NCBI GenBank assembly: GCA_900323505.1
Contig: OOIN01000002.1
Coordinates: 496,001 to 560,000 of the forward strand
Length of the DNA stretch: 64,000 nucleotides
Origin: Ustilago trichophora
Taxonomy: Eukaryota; Basidiomycota; Ustilaginomycetes; Ustilaginales; Ustilaginaceae
Reading direction: 5' to 3'
In this document: one piece after another, positions 32,389 to 42,927 of the stretch
How positions within the stretch are numbered: position 1 is the stretch's first letter
Layout: the number at the start of each line of letters is the position of its first letter
The notes under the pieces: model-generated
What the model saw: only the letters and a program-made list of their open reading frames with translations
The model's database searches: none
Told to the model about the DNA's origin: nothing
Position numbers and translations under genes: made by a program

Positions 32389-32943
32389 ATGGACAGTAGT
32401 GGTGGATATCTAGATGATGCAAACTCGGCATCGACTTCTAGGGCTGGTGTTGAAACTATGGCGCCAACCACACTATTCGCCACTTTGGCACAACGCCAGT
32501 TTGACCTCCGTCAACAACAAATGTCTCAGGCTCAATATGATGATCCCACTTCCTGGTCCTCGTCCCCTTCCTTTCACCTCCACCAATCTGACAATCAGCG
32601 CCATCGTCGTCGCTCTCCAAAGCACCGCAAATCAACATCACACAATACCAGACAAAGCGACACTGACAGCATACCAACCACCTTAACTTGCAGAAGCAGC
32701 CAAACCAGCTATAATGATTCCGACACAGACTCGGAAATCGACTCACTCGCCCTACAAAGAGAATGGGAAGAACAGCTGGATCAGTTGAAACTCATGTTTC
32801 AGATCATCATTTTTCCGTTTGTGGGTAAATTTTTCGGTCGAAAATTTGGATACTTTCGTAAGTACCATTCCCCCCCCTTAACTTTGCGAATCTTGCATTC
32901 AGTTCTGAACATGCTTCTCGCAAAAGGGAGATTGAGAGCTTGA
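32389..32943 (+). CDS. Probable mitochondrial outer-membrane import protein Mim2
   Basis: ATG at 32389. The protein has a polar, Ser/His/Gln-rich N-terminus, an acidic stretch (DSDTDSEIDS), then REWEEQLDQLKLMFQIIIFP with FVGKFFGRKFGYF. This pattern of acidic patch, E-W-E-E-x-L-x-Q-L, one membrane helix and GK-x-x-GR-x-F-x-Y is the Mim2 signature I know from fungi. Mim2 forms the MIM complex with Mim1 and inserts alpha-helical proteins into the outer mitochondrial membrane. A possible intron at 32858-32902 (GTAAGT..CAG, 45 nt) keeps the frame: spliced 169 residues, unspliced 184, same TGA. Splicing would remove KYHSPPLTLRILHSV-type residues just after the helix. Longer at the N-terminus than yeast Mim2 (about 87 residues). 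Assignment from memory of the motif. Confidence 0.55.
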   Translation: MDSSGGYLDDANSASTSRAGVETMAPTTLFATLAQRQFDLRQQQMSQAQYDDPTSWSSSPSFHLHQSDNQRHRRRSPKHRKSTSHNTRQSDTDSIPTTLTCRSSQTSYNDSDTDSEIDSLALQREWEEQLDQLKLMFQIIIFPFVGKFFGRKFGYFRKYHSPPLTLRILHSVLNMLLAKGRLRA

Positions 32944-33458
32944 TAAGAAGCTAGACAGCGTCAGACAGTGTCGATGCTGGGGCAAGGATGAGAGAGAGAG
33001 AGAGAGTAAGAGAAAGGGAAGGAAGGATGAGGGATGAGGTGTAAAAAGAAAGTGAATGCTGGAAAAAGAAAGGATGTGTTGCTGACCGGGAATAAACGAT
33101 TTGCTTTGTTTTTGTGGTAGTTTTCAACCGATACAAGATGCTAGGTTCTCCCTTTAGGACTGGATTTTGGAGAGGGATGGCTGTCTGATCCCTCTCCGGT
33201 TTATCAAGTTCACAATGCAATGCGTGATATCACACAAAGATCAAAACCATCACATTTTAAAAACCAACGGTCTACTGCATGTTGCGCTGTGAAAAACGTC
33301 CAATCCGATTCAAGAGTCAAAATCAATATGATGATTGTATTGCGTCACAACAACAGTAAGAAAAAAACGACCAACGTAAAACTAAACCCCCAAGTGAACG
33401 ACTATCAAACGATAACTTGTCAAGTCGGTCTAAACTTCTTTGCAATTCCCAACCCAAG
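32944..33458. other. Convergent MIM2 / MFS 3' spacer
   Basis: 515 bp between converging genes. It has a (GA)n run at about 32990-33006 and A-rich sequence near 33360; otherwise nothing recognised. Confidence 0.5.
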
Positions 33459-35360
33459 TCAACGTCGCAACAAGTCGGGAAGCTTACTTGCCCGTCTAAC
33501 GATCAAAACCAAACTAAGCAACATCGCCACACCACATCCAATCGACGTAACAACAAATACTTGACGATAACACTCCTCGCCATCCATACAAAGATGTCTC
33601 TTGACAGAATGATCAGTATCCTCCCCACCCTTTTTCAACGTCTCTAATACGACTTTTATAATAGCCGTCTCATCGCCAGAGTTAGAAATGGGAACGTGAG
33701 AATCATAAATCCGTCCAAAAAGCAGATTAAACACGTTCCCCGCTACTACGGGGGATAAGCTTACAAAGCCGTAATTTTGAGAAAAGTGCTTCATACCAAA
33801 CCACTCAAAGACGAGTGTAGGACAAACACCAAATAGTGTACCATACGCCAAACCGGTTAGAGTGGAGATGGCGAACAAATCATCGACGGTGGAGATCGCA
33901 CCTGGGAACGCTGCCAGTAGCTGAGATGCAAACGCCAAGGTGGTCACGACGATAAGGAGCCATACTCTATTGGCAGCTGAACAAGTCTTGTTGACGAGGA
34001 AATCGGATAAGAGACCAATGATGATTCGTCCAGAGAAATTGCACAGCGAGATGGCCGAGACTTGTTGTGCTTGCAATTGCTGAACGTTTTGTTTGGCGGT
34101 GAGTTTCATTGATTCAAAGTCTACTGTCGAATTGGTGGAGCGACGACGATGGAGGAGGAAGAGGTCGGAGTTGTCAGCAGCAACCCATAGTGGCTGTTGA
34201 CGATGGTTGTAGTCCCACAGCGTCTTGGTGATCGTTCCGACGTTGTTGATGAGGAGTAGACCGGCACCAGAGACGAGGGTCATGACGAAAAAGATGAGGT
34301 AGAAATCGATTTGGGTGAACAGACGGCGGCCAGAGATGTCGATGTGGGCTGGGTCGATTTCGACGCCACCGCGAGCAGAGGTGCGTTTGGATTCGTCTCG
34401 ACCAGAGAGGAGTCCTTGCGATTCGGGGTCAATATTCTCATCATCAGAGTGTACTGCTGCGGTGATGTCGCGAGAGCTAGAGGCAAGGGCGGCGGAGGAG
34501 TGAGGATCAAGGTGGCTTGCTTCTTGGTCTTGTTCTTCGTCGTCGGTGGCGTCGGCGGAGAGCGCTTCGGGTTCTTGCCAGATGGTAGCACGTGCTCCGA
34601 TGTCTGAGGATGTTCTGCGACGCAGATATCCTCCTCCTCCTACTCCTCCTCCTCCTCCTACACGTGCCCTTGCGGCTCGGGGAGCTTCCTCTCGCTCATC
34701 ACTGCTTTCGATGGGTGGGATGATCTTGATCAACCCCAACCCGATCAACATACTCGCCATGCTCCCAAACGCCAGTAACAACAGATAGTCACCCGTGTTT
34801 CCCGGAAACAGCAAATGGCTCAAACTCGAGTAGAAGAACGCACTCAGCCCAAAGCCTGACAACACCAACGCCGTCGCCGTACCTCTCCTACTCCCACCCC
34901 AACTTTTCGCCTGAGCATTCATCGCAGCCGTGAACCCACCGCTGTTTCCCAGACCCGTCAACAGGTTCAACCCAAACAGCATCGAGGTAGAGTGCATCCC
35001 CCAATCACCCGTATAGCTCATCGACAATCCAGCGTAGCCGATGGGTACCAAGATGGCAGCGACGATCAGGGCGGTTTGGGGCCCACGCTTGTCGATGAAT
35101 CGTCCCCAGAGTGGCGAAGAGAGATAGACGCCAGCATTACCAGCGATGCCGATGAGGTTGATCTGGGTGGATGTGAGGTGGAGGGATTCTTGAAGTTGTG
35201 GGGCAAAGGAGGAAAAGGCGTAATTGGAGCCGGCGGAGAGGGCGACGCAAACGGAACCGGCGAGAGAGATGATTTTGCGCTGGAGAAGGCGGTGTCTCTC
35301 ATCGGGGGTGAGGTGGCGGTGGTGCGGTGCGCCCAGAGATGGTGGTGTGGTGAGGGCCAT
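33459..35360 (-). CDS. MFS permease of the Mch1 / nodulin-like type
   Basis: 633 residues, single exon, ATG at 35360. Twelve hydrophobic segments fit a major facilitator. The first is SLAGSVCVALSAGSNYAFSS, followed by FAPQLQESLHLTSTQINLIG, a typical start for the Mch1/nodulin-like branch, and LWGRFIDKRGPQTALIVAAI, the A-like loop. After six helices there is a long cytosolic loop (about 225-360) rich in Asp, Glu and Arg, with a run of Gly codons. The second half starts at QIDFYLIFFVMTLVSGAGLL, includes NFSGRIIIGLLSDF, and ends with VVTSIGCGVAMLLSLVLIV. Yeast Mch1 is monocarboxylate transporter-like by sequence but the substrate is unknown, and so it is here. The membrane is not readable; vacuolar is possible. 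A TATA box lies 80 bp upstream. Confidence 0.92.
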   Translation of the reverse strand: MALTTPPSLGAPHHRHLTPDERHRLLQRKIISLAGSVCVALSAGSNYAFSSFAPQLQESLHLTSTQINLIGIAGNAGVYLSSPLWGRFIDKRGPQTALIVAAILVPIGYAGLSMSYTGDWGMHSTSMLFGLNLLTGLGNSGGFTAAMNAQAKSWGGSRRGTATALVLSGFGLSAFFYSSLSHLLFPGNTGDYLLLLAFGSMASMLIGLGLIKIIPPIESSDEREEAPRAARARVGGGGGVGGGGYLRRRTSSDIGARATIWQEPEALSADATDDEEQDQEASHLDPHSSAALASSSRDITAAVHSDDENIDPESQGLLSGRDESKRTSARGGVEIDPAHIDISGRRLFTQIDFYLIFFVMTLVSGAGLLLINNVGTITKTLWDYNHRQQPLWVAADNSDLFLLHRRRSTNSTVDFESMKLTAKQNVQQLQAQQVSAISLCNFSGRIIIGLLSDFLVNKTCSAANRVWLLIVVTTLAFASQLLAAFPGAISTVDDLFAISTLTGLAYGTLFGVCPTLVFEWFGMKHFSQNYGFVSLSPVVAGNVFNLLFGRIYDSHVPISNSGDETAIIKVVLETLKKGGEDTDHSVKRHLCMDGEECYRQVFVVTSIGCGVAMLLSLVLIVRRASKLPDLLRR

Positions 35361-35989
35361 CTGGGCGAAATCAAGAGGCTTGAAGCTGCTTTGGCCGCTG
35401 GAGGGTCGATCTGATATGAGGAGGGAATGGAGGTGAGACCTATATAGTGTATGTAGAGGAGAGAGTTGGAGCAGATGTCACGGCGAGAACTGCGAAAGTC
35501 TGTGTGCGAAACAGGAACTTGCTGCGACGTCGATAGTTAGGCTCTCGACACCAGTCTCTTTTGACCGCCGGGAGTATCGAGCTTATATGTATGCTGTATA
35601 TGCGGTGAAAAGGAAAGGCCGTTGGGTTGGGTTGGGTTGGTTGTGACAAGCCAACATGTGGATAATCTGACGTCGCTGGTTGGATCAATTTGGCGTGCAT
35701 TTTGTGATACAGATAGCACATATGAAATCGCTATTGCTGTAGCACAGAATTGCACTGTATCTGAGCACAAGTTTGCCGGCACCGCCAATTCCGTGTCTGC
35801 CTGTACAATGCTGTAGCGTGGAACGTGCAGCCCCCGCTCAAACATGCATTGCATGTCAAAGCCCGCCCTACACGCACGATACCCTCCTCCAACCCTTTCT
35901 CCACTCACAGCAAACAACCCACATCTCTCTTCTCATCAACGCTGCGCCACTAAGTATGTTGCTGTCTAATTGAACATTGTGTATGGACA
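35361..35989. other. MFS promoter and REC8 3' spacer
   Basis: 629 bp. It holds the TATA box and a (GTTGG)4 repeat at about 35621-35642; nothing else identified. Confidence 0.55.
35440..35447 (-). promoter_or_regulatory. TATA box of the MFS gene
   Basis: Palindromic CTATATAG about 80 bp upstream of the MFS start codon; position fits a core promoter. Confidence 0.45.
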
Positions 35990-37906
35990 CTAAGTGGCAA
36001 CGAGGGTGATCCGAATCTGCTGATACGCCTCTTGCTGGTTGACCCTGATCCTGCCTTTACTTGCGAGCGCCAACGTGTGATAGAAAGCCTGAGCAGCTAC
36101 CGCCGGAGTGCTGCTTGCTACGGGAGCCAGATCGCTAAAGAACAAAAAGGTAGGATCTTCCAGCTCGTCCCTGACTGCATGGGCGTATTCGAAAAAGTTG
36201 CGTGTTTCTTCTTCCATCTCTTCCTCAAAGATTTGGGCAGGTGGAGTGGGAGATCTCTCCTCCTCTGCCACCAGACCTTCTTCTTCGAGAGGAGGCGCTG
36301 TGGGGAGGCCCAATCGCAATCGCTCCATGGAAGGCGTTTCAGGCAGAGGAGGCTGGTAGAACTCTTCCAGGGGCGCAACGGTGGAAGGGGTTGCGGGGGT
36401 TGGGGGCAAGAGTGGGGATGGGAGACGGCGAAGACCGGTAGGTGTTTCGATCGAGACCTCACGCGGTCGTAAAGGTGTAGTTTCACGTTCGAACATAGGC
36501 CGCTCGTAAGAGATGGATGGCATCATGGACGATCGTCTGCGATGCTCCATAAAGACGTTCCATGGTAGAGATTCTCGTGCACCGCGAAGGGCTGTTGGGA
36601 TCTCGACTTGTGCTTCTGCAGTTGCAGCGCGAGCTAACCCGACCTCTGCCTCTTCCTCTACGATCGGTGTCGGCGGTGGTGGTGTTGGCGGAACTTCAGC
36701 GAGGGGTACCAAACCAGCCTCGGTTCGCATGGCGCGGAATCGGGCCCGTTGAGAGAGCAAATGCATGCCCACCGTCATCTCCCACATGTCTGAGAGCAAC
36801 GGGTTGAGGGAAAGACTTTCGGGTGGGCCAAAAATCATTCGATGAACAGTGGCGTCGGCCGCTCGTGCTTGACGCCGACGCTGAAAGGCTGCTCGTTCGG
36901 AGGCCATACGCTCAGGATAGTCGGTGCGGGCGGTGCGTAATAGGTCCTCGCTCAGCTCTGTTTCGCGGTCTTCATAGGGGAGAGGCACTATCCGGGGTCT
37001 TTGCGCGGGACGGGCGAGAAGCGCTGCTTCCTCTTCGTCTCGTGGTCTACGGGCAGGTGTGACGGTGGGGACACCTTCGATGACGGGGCCAAGTTGCATA
37101 CGTGCAGCTTCTTCAGCAAGTCGTTCTTCCAATTCTGGCCATTCAACAAGCGGTCCTGTTTCCGTAGTATCCTCTCCAACTCCACGAAGTTGAAAACCCT
37201 CCAGTGCACCCGGTGTGAGTGGTTCCAACCTGGCTGGTTCAAGTCCCAAATCGAGCCCTTCGAACCCTTCCTCTTCCTCGTAACCCTCTCCAAACACGGG
37301 CGCGAACTCTTCTCCTTCTTCTCCATATCCTCTGGGCAATCCCAATTCCTCCTCCTCCAACGCTTTCCTTGGCAACGTGATCCTCTCTTCCTCTTCGACA
37401 AACCTTACTGGCGTCGGAGTTCTAAACCCATCCTCCACCTTTTCCACCCACACCCTCCTCTCCTCTGGCGGCTCGACACTCCACCGAAATCCAATCCTAC
37501 TTGCAAGCTCATCAAAGTCCAGTGCGAAGAAAGTCAAATCGAGCGGCAAAGTGATCGCCTCAACATTGGCCTTTACTGCTTTAAGCATTTCGATTTCGCG
37601 TGTCCCCATCACCGTCGAGGCAGCATATCGCCTCACATCGCTTTGGACGTTGGCTGTATCCTGGTAGAGAATCTCCATCTGATGGCCGTACAGTTTGACC
37701 ACTCCATACATAAGTTGGCTGGAAAGGCGCAGGGCGAGTGGTTCGGTTGGACGCAAGACAGAGGCACAGGTGCGGCTAATATTGACAGAGAGAATATCGC
37801 GACGGGTCAGGCGTCGGATGATGCTCCTATCTCCCAAAGTGGCAGCTAACCAGACGATGCCAAGGCCAGTCTTGCGGCGAGAGAGGATGTCGTTGTTGTA
37901 GAACAT
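35990..37906 (-). CDS. REC8: Meiotic cohesin kleisin subunit Rec8
   Basis: 638 residues from ATG 37906 (MFYNNDILSRRKTGLGIVWL). The 66 upstream residues in the open frame are taken as leader because kleisins begin with MFY/MFF. Rec8 replaces Rad21/Scc1 in meiotic cohesin and bridges the Smc1-Smc3 heads. The N-terminal kleisin domain has AATLGDRSIIRRLTRRDILS, then PLALRLSSQLMYGVVKLYGH. The GIVWLAATLG version points to Rec8 rather than Rad21 (which has ARIWLAAHWD). The middle is acidic and Pro-rich with several E-x-x-R sites where separase could cut; none is proven. The C-terminus is the winged-helix domain (PAVAAQAFYHTLALASKGRI, ending QQEAYQQIRITLVAT). No intron needed. Confidence 0.9.
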   Translation of the reverse strand: MFYNNDILSRRKTGLGIVWLAATLGDRSIIRRLTRRDILSVNISRTCASVLRPTEPLALRLSSQLMYGVVKLYGHQMEILYQDTANVQSDVRRYAASTVMGTREIEMLKAVKANVEAITLPLDLTFFALDFDELASRIGFRWSVEPPEERRVWVEKVEDGFRTPTPVRFVEEEERITLPRKALEEEELGLPRGYGEEGEEFAPVFGEGYEEEEGFEGLDLGLEPARLEPLTPGALEGFQLRGVGEDTTETGPLVEWPELEERLAEEAARMQLGPVIEGVPTVTPARRPRDEEEAALLARPAQRPRIVPLPYEDRETELSEDLLRTARTDYPERMASERAAFQRRRQARAADATVHRMIFGPPESLSLNPLLSDMWEMTVGMHLLSQRARFRAMRTEAGLVPLAEVPPTPPPPTPIVEEEAEVGLARAATAEAQVEIPTALRGARESLPWNVFMEHRRRSSMMPSISYERPMFERETTPLRPREVSIETPTGLRRLPSPLLPPTPATPSTVAPLEEFYQPPLPETPSMERLRLGLPTAPPLEEEGLVAEEERSPTPPAQIFEEEMEEETRNFFEYAHAVRDELEDPTFLFFSDLAPVASSTPAVAAQAFYHTLALASKGRIRVNQQEAYQQIRITLVAT

Positions 37907-38473
37907 GTCGCTGCGACTTTTAGAAGCGGATGGTTGGAGTTCTTCATTGCAGACGCAAGGAAAGCTGTCAAGTAAGGGGAGAGTGACATTGACAGAGTAG
38001 TGGCGAATATATAAATTACACACAGAGAGGTGCACAGAAAGACAAACGACAGACGAACAAGACAAGACAGGACAAGATGCGGTGCGAATGCGAATAAACT
38101 GCAAACCGCTTCCCAGCGACCAGACTCTGAGAAGTGGCGAGGGTATCGTCGAGCCCCTATTTCAAACCAATCTTGCAAAGGTTCGAAGTGAGGATAAGAG
38201 GGGGCAGCGATGAGTATATGTTGCAGCGACAGAGACGACGGCGTTGTTTGCGAACCAAAAAGACTTGGTCAAGAGGAGTATGAACTCGGTTGCCGGACGG
38301 ACATTTGGAGGGGAAAGAGATGAAAAAGAGTGGCGGAAAGAAGTGTCCATATAGAAGTTGAAATCGACAGATGATGATGCGCGAGCTTAACGCTAATGCC
38401 CAACCTTGTTGTCCTTACAACAGCCGGAGGAATAGGCTCACATACTGATCAGGTGAATGGCAGCTGGAAGCGT
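37907..38473. other. REC8 promoter spacer
   Basis: 567 bp upstream of REC8 and downstream of the small predicted gene. No element recognised with confidence. Confidence 0.5.
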
Positions 38474-39100
38474 CTAGTAAGGTCGAAGCTGAGCAGCAGG
38501 AAAGTGTGCGGTCCAGATCGTGGGTGTGCTGGCTCCACTGGCACTCAGAGTGTCAAACTGAGGAAGAGTGTGCACGTTCATGGATTTCTGCAGCTGTCTT
38601 TGTTGCAAAAGGTTGTCGATACTCGCTTCAGCATCTTCCGAGACAGCCCCGCGGGCGTGATGCATGGCCGCCCAGTCTTCATAGGCCTCATCCACTTCAG
38701 AACCGTCAAAGCTGGGTGGTATGGAGGCTGAGGAGAGGATGTGCGAAGAGCTCTGGCTGGGGACAGTGTCGGCCAAGAAGGGGGCAAAACGAGGAGGTTG
38801 GTCGTGCAGCACGGATACTGCCTCGCTGACTTGACCGCTCGAAGTGTTGGTGCTGCGTGGTCGTCGAGCGTCATCGCAAAGTTGGGATGTGTGGATGCGG
38901 AGTCGGTGCAGGGGTGCTGCAGCCTTTTGGTTGGATGGAGAAGGAGCTTGGTCGTTCTGAAGTTGACTGAAGCGAGAAGACCAAAAGTGAACCTCGTCTT
39001 CCTTTTCGCCGTTGGCAGTGCGGATGTAGGTGCGGATGAGGCAGCCAATGAGAGCTAGGCTCACAAAGATGATTGCTCTAGCTGTCTCTGAGCTTGGCAT
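38474..39100 (-). CDS. Uncharacterised small signal-anchor protein
   Basis: 208 residues from ATG 39100 (MPSSETARAIIFVSL); the upstream in-frame codon that would extend it is TTG. One hydrophobic segment at residues 6-25 could be a signal anchor or an uncleaved signal, followed by a polar, Ser/Gln/Ala-rich region without a domain I recognise. SVLHDQPPRFAPFLADTVPS and VDEAYEDWAAMHHARG are the most structured-looking parts. I cannot assign a function. Support for it being a gene is moderate: a membrane segment right at the start, a length well above the noise frames of the spacers, and a promoter-sized space upstream. The reading frames overlapping it on other frames are not better. Confidence 0.5.
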   Translation of the reverse strand: MPSSETARAIIFVSLALIGCLIRTYIRTANGEKEDEVHFWSSRFSQLQNDQAPSPSNQKAAAPLHRLRIHTSQLCDDARRPRSTNTSSGQVSEAVSVLHDQPPRFAPFLADTVPSQSSSHILSSASIPPSFDGSEVDEAYEDWAAMHHARGAVSEDAEASIDNLLQQRQLQKSMNVHTLPQFDTLSASGASTPTIWTAHFPAAQLRPY

Positions 39101-40615
39101 GTTGGGTTGCGGTTGAGCTTGTTGATCTTGATGGAGGAGCAAAGAGCTGGCTGCAAGGTTTGAGTTGTTGACGTGAAAAGGAAGCTGGCCAGAAATTGAA
39201 TGTGCGGGTCAGGGCAAGGATGAGAACTGGCCAGCAAATCGACGAGCTATAAGTAGGTTTGTATGTACCAAGATAGGCCAGCTTAGACTGAGTTAGGATG
39301 CCGAGCTTGATTGCGAGAGAGAAAGAGAAGTGGTAATATGAATGAGGGTGGTCGGTATCCGTCAGCAGCTCCGGCAGAGACCAAAAAAGGTCGAGGGTGG
39401 TGGATATCGTGGGAATAAGGAAAGAGGAGAGGAGAGCAAGCGATTATGAAGGCTTAAAGGTGGTTGCCCACCCAATGCTATGTCGAAGCTGTAAGTTGCT
39501 GTATAATTGGTGGGGCCATGGGAAGGTTGTGCTGTATGCTCAGCGAAGGGGCGAGTCTTGAAAGTAAGCTCAGCTTTCCAGTTTCGCTTTTCCAGTCAAA
39601 AACAGAGGTTGAAAGCTCTCTCTTTGGAAAAAAGAAATAAAACAGAATAGAAAAGAAAAAGAAGAACCAACTAACTCTCTCTCTCTCCTCCGAGATCACA
39701 CATGACAGCAAACGACTGGACCCTGAGAGCAGAGGAGGACGACGAAGGGGACGGGGACGGGGAAAGCACTCGGAGAGGTGATGATGGACAAGTACATCTT
39801 TCTCAAGATCAAGCTCATCTAGGCGAGCAGATGAGATGGGCAGCCGAGTTGGCTGACTGACCAGCAGAAAAGTGCTAAGCGAGACTCATGACAGGCTCTA
39901 TGCAGCAGCAGCAAGTGTACCACTGATAGAGTTGTATGCACGCCCGCACATATCGAGCTCCTATTCGGCTGGCCGCTTCATCTGCTGTCTTGCATCCACA
40001 GGCTTTCCCACTTCACCCCTGAGTATCCGATCTGACCGCTTTGGGAACGCCAACCATCGGCTGCGGAGACATGGTCTGGCATTGCCGCTCACGCGAGACA
40101 TTCTCTTGGATAGTGGTTACCAGATCGAGGGAGCATTGCGTTCCTACACCTCCTTCTACCCCACAATGGAAGCGCCGAGCAAAACTCATTTAGATGCGCT
40201 GCGATCGTTAGACCTGAGACCTTAAGCCGCAGTCAGTGACTCTTCGTTGACACTCGGCATCTTCAGCCCCTTTGACTGGTTGGTGGTGCAAACAGTGCTT
40301 TCTTTCAAGTCGCTGAGCTTGAAACTTATTTTTCGTCGTCTACAAATGTGAGATCGACATTTCCTGTCTGCTTGTTCCTCCAGAATTCAATCCGGCCGAC
40401 ATTGGCTTGCTGTGATGCAGCCACAGAAAAAAAAAGGTGCAGAAAACGCCGGGACCATGTCATCCGACACAATCACACACTTTGTGTCGTTGCGCGGCCT
40501 CATCTTGTTACCAGACGCAAGAGCCCTCGTTCATCTCCGCCCTTCCACCATCATTCTTCATTTTCCGTGCTAGACGCATCAAGCCTCCAAGCAGTATCGA
40601 CGCTTGGTTTCTTTC
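39101..40615. other. 1.5-kb spacer upstream of the aminopeptidase gene
   Basis: Divergent spacer between the small minus-strand gene and the aminopeptidase. It holds scattered CT/GA runs (about 39668-39690) and an A tract followed by GGTGC at about 40430, next to ACATTGGCTTGC (also found near 46706). No supported gene. Confidence 0.55.
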
Positions 40616-42927
40616 ATGGTGCTCATTGCTCGTCTTTCCCTCGCCAAGTCGTTTCCTGCTTCCGCTGTCTCTCGTTCTCTTCGCTCGTTCTCTTCAAAGC
40701 TGGATCCCGGTTCCCTGGCTTCGTTTGCTGCTCTTACAACGCCCGCAGCTCCCTCTCCAAGCACTCGACCTTCGAGTCCCAACTCTACCTCCTTTTTCAC
40801 GTCCCGGCGCTTTTTCAGCAGCACATCTGCTACACATCTCGCTACCATGACCTGGACCCCACCCAACCCTACCTCGGTCGGCGCACCGGCCCCTCGTGTG
40901 CCCGAGGACAATCACACCCACTCCAAGGTCGCACAGTACAAGCCTGTCCACCTCCATCTCGACTGGAACATCGACTGGGACGCCCGCATCATCTCGGGTC
41001 GTGTCTCTCACATTATCGAGTTGATCCAGCCCGGTCTGACCTCGATCACTTTGGACGCCAGCTATCTCAAGATCAACTCGGTTCAGGTGGAAGGCAACAA
41101 CGTCGACTATACTCTTGGCACCCAGCGAGGTACTCTCGGTGCTCCTCTTCACATTCCCATCCCGTCTTCGCTCAACAACAAGGGTGACAAGCTGCACGTC
41201 GACATTGACTATACCACCACCCAGCAGTGCACCGCCCTTGGATGGCTCACAAAGGAGCAAACTGCGGGCAAGACCAACCCTTTCCTTTACTCGCAGTGCC
41301 AGGCTATCCACTGCCGATCCCTCGTTCCTTGCATCGACTCGCCTTCGCACAAGATCACCTACACTGCCACCGTCAACTCGCGCATCCCCGTCCTCATGTC
41401 GGCCCTCAAGGACGACTCCAAGCCTAGCCAGACGGGCACTTACCACTTCAAACAGCCTGTTGGTATCCCCTCCTACCTCATCGCTATCGTCGGTGGTGAT
41501 CTCGAGTTCCGCAAGTTGGGTGAGCGAACCGGTATCTGGGCTGAGCCTCCCAACGCCGATGCTGTCCAGTGGGAGTTTGAGGCGGATGCAGAGCGATTCC
41601 TCGAGCATGCTGAGAAGGTCATCTCGCCTTACTCGTGGACTCGTTACGACTCGGTTGTTCTTCCTCCCTCGTTCCCTTACGGTGGTATGGAGAACGCCAA
41701 CTTGACCACTTTGACCCCTTCGCTCGTCTGCGGTGACCGCAGCTTGACCGACGTTTTGCTTCACGAGTTGTGCCACTCTTGGTCTGGAAACTTGACATCG
41801 TGCGCAAACTGGACTCACTTCTGGCTCAACGAGGGCTGGACTGTCTACCTCGAGCGCCTCTTGCTTCAGGACGTCCACGGTCCCAACCAAGGTCCTGCCC
41901 ATCGTGGCTTCTCCTACATCATCGGTTCCAAGGCCCTCAAGGACGCCCTCGAGCAGTTCACCGACAACCCTCGATTCCAGCGTCTCATCCCCGCCTTCAA
42001 GGACGGCGAGGACCCCGATGATGCCTTCTCCTCCATCCCTTACGAGAAGGGCTCCAACTTCCTCCTCTACCTCGAGCGCACCGTTGGAGGCCTCGACAAC
42101 TTTCTCCCTTACGCCAAAAGCTACTTCCACGCCTTTTACAATCGATCCGTCACCACGCAAGAATGGCGCGAGCATCTCTTCACTTTCTACAAGGACAACG
42201 CCGAGGCTACTGCTTCACTCAACAAGGTCGACTGGGATGCCTGGTTCCATGGCGAAGGTTTGGAACTTCCCGTCAAGATGGAGTACGACACTACGCTTGC
42301 CGAGCAGGCTTTCACCCTGGCCAACCGCTGGATTCAGGTGATTGACGGTCAAACTTCGCCCGAGAAGGCCGGTTTCAAGCGCGAAGATATTCAGGGGTGG
42401 AACGCCAACCAGGTCGTAGTGTTTTTGGAGCGTCTGCACTCGGGACCCAAAGTTCCGCTCGCGGTCACTCAGAAGCTGGATGAGGTGTATGAGTTTAGCA
42501 AAGCTACCAACGGCGAAGTGCTGCTTCGATTCTTTGAGGTCGCACTCGAAGTGAAAGGTGGCAAGTACGCACAGCAGGCTGCTGAGTGGGTCAAAGGTCA
42601 AGGAAGGATGAAGTTCTGCAGAACCGTTTACAGGGCTTTGAACAAGGTCGAGCCCGAATTGGCCAAAAAGACTTTCCTCGACAACAAGAGCTTCTACCAC
42701 CCCATTGCTGCTGCGCAGATTGAAAAGGTAAGTTTCACTTCTCTTCCTCTTCCACATTCTTCGTCTCTCCACAACTTTTCCTTCGCTTGTTTCTTCTCTT
42801 TCAACGCGCGACAGCAATTCGCTGTGTGCAGATGGCCATGGCGGACCGTGATGCTGACCCCCGCATCAACGATCATTGCCTCCCCTCTTTCTCTCTCTCC
42901 ACCCTTCTTCAGGACCTTGGACTTTAA
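40616..42927 (+). CDS. Leukotriene-A4-hydrolase-type zinc aminopeptidase, stand-alone splice form
   Basis: Exons 40616-42727 and 42913-42927 give 708 residues ending QIEK-DLGL. M1-family bifunctional enzyme: cytosolic aminopeptidase and epoxide hydrolase. Active-site parts are PYGGMEN (about 355-360) and HELCHS with His383, Glu384, His387 and downstream Glu406 in the zinc motif HEXXH-x18-E. The C-terminal helical repeat domain ends in the conserved FYHPIAAAQIEKDLGL. The first 77 residues before a second in-frame ATG at 40847 (MTWTPPNPTSV) are rich in Arg, Ser and Leu without acids, a mitochondrial-type leader. Initiation at 40616 or 40847 could give mitochondrial and cytosolic forms. The last five codons lie in a tiny exon; a second acceptor at 43038 replaces it and fuses the protein to the next enzyme. 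Confidence 0.93.

Noticed and set aside
40694..42175. 493-codon minus-strand open frame over the aminopeptidase
   Set aside because: Antisense shadow of the conserved M1 peptidase gene.
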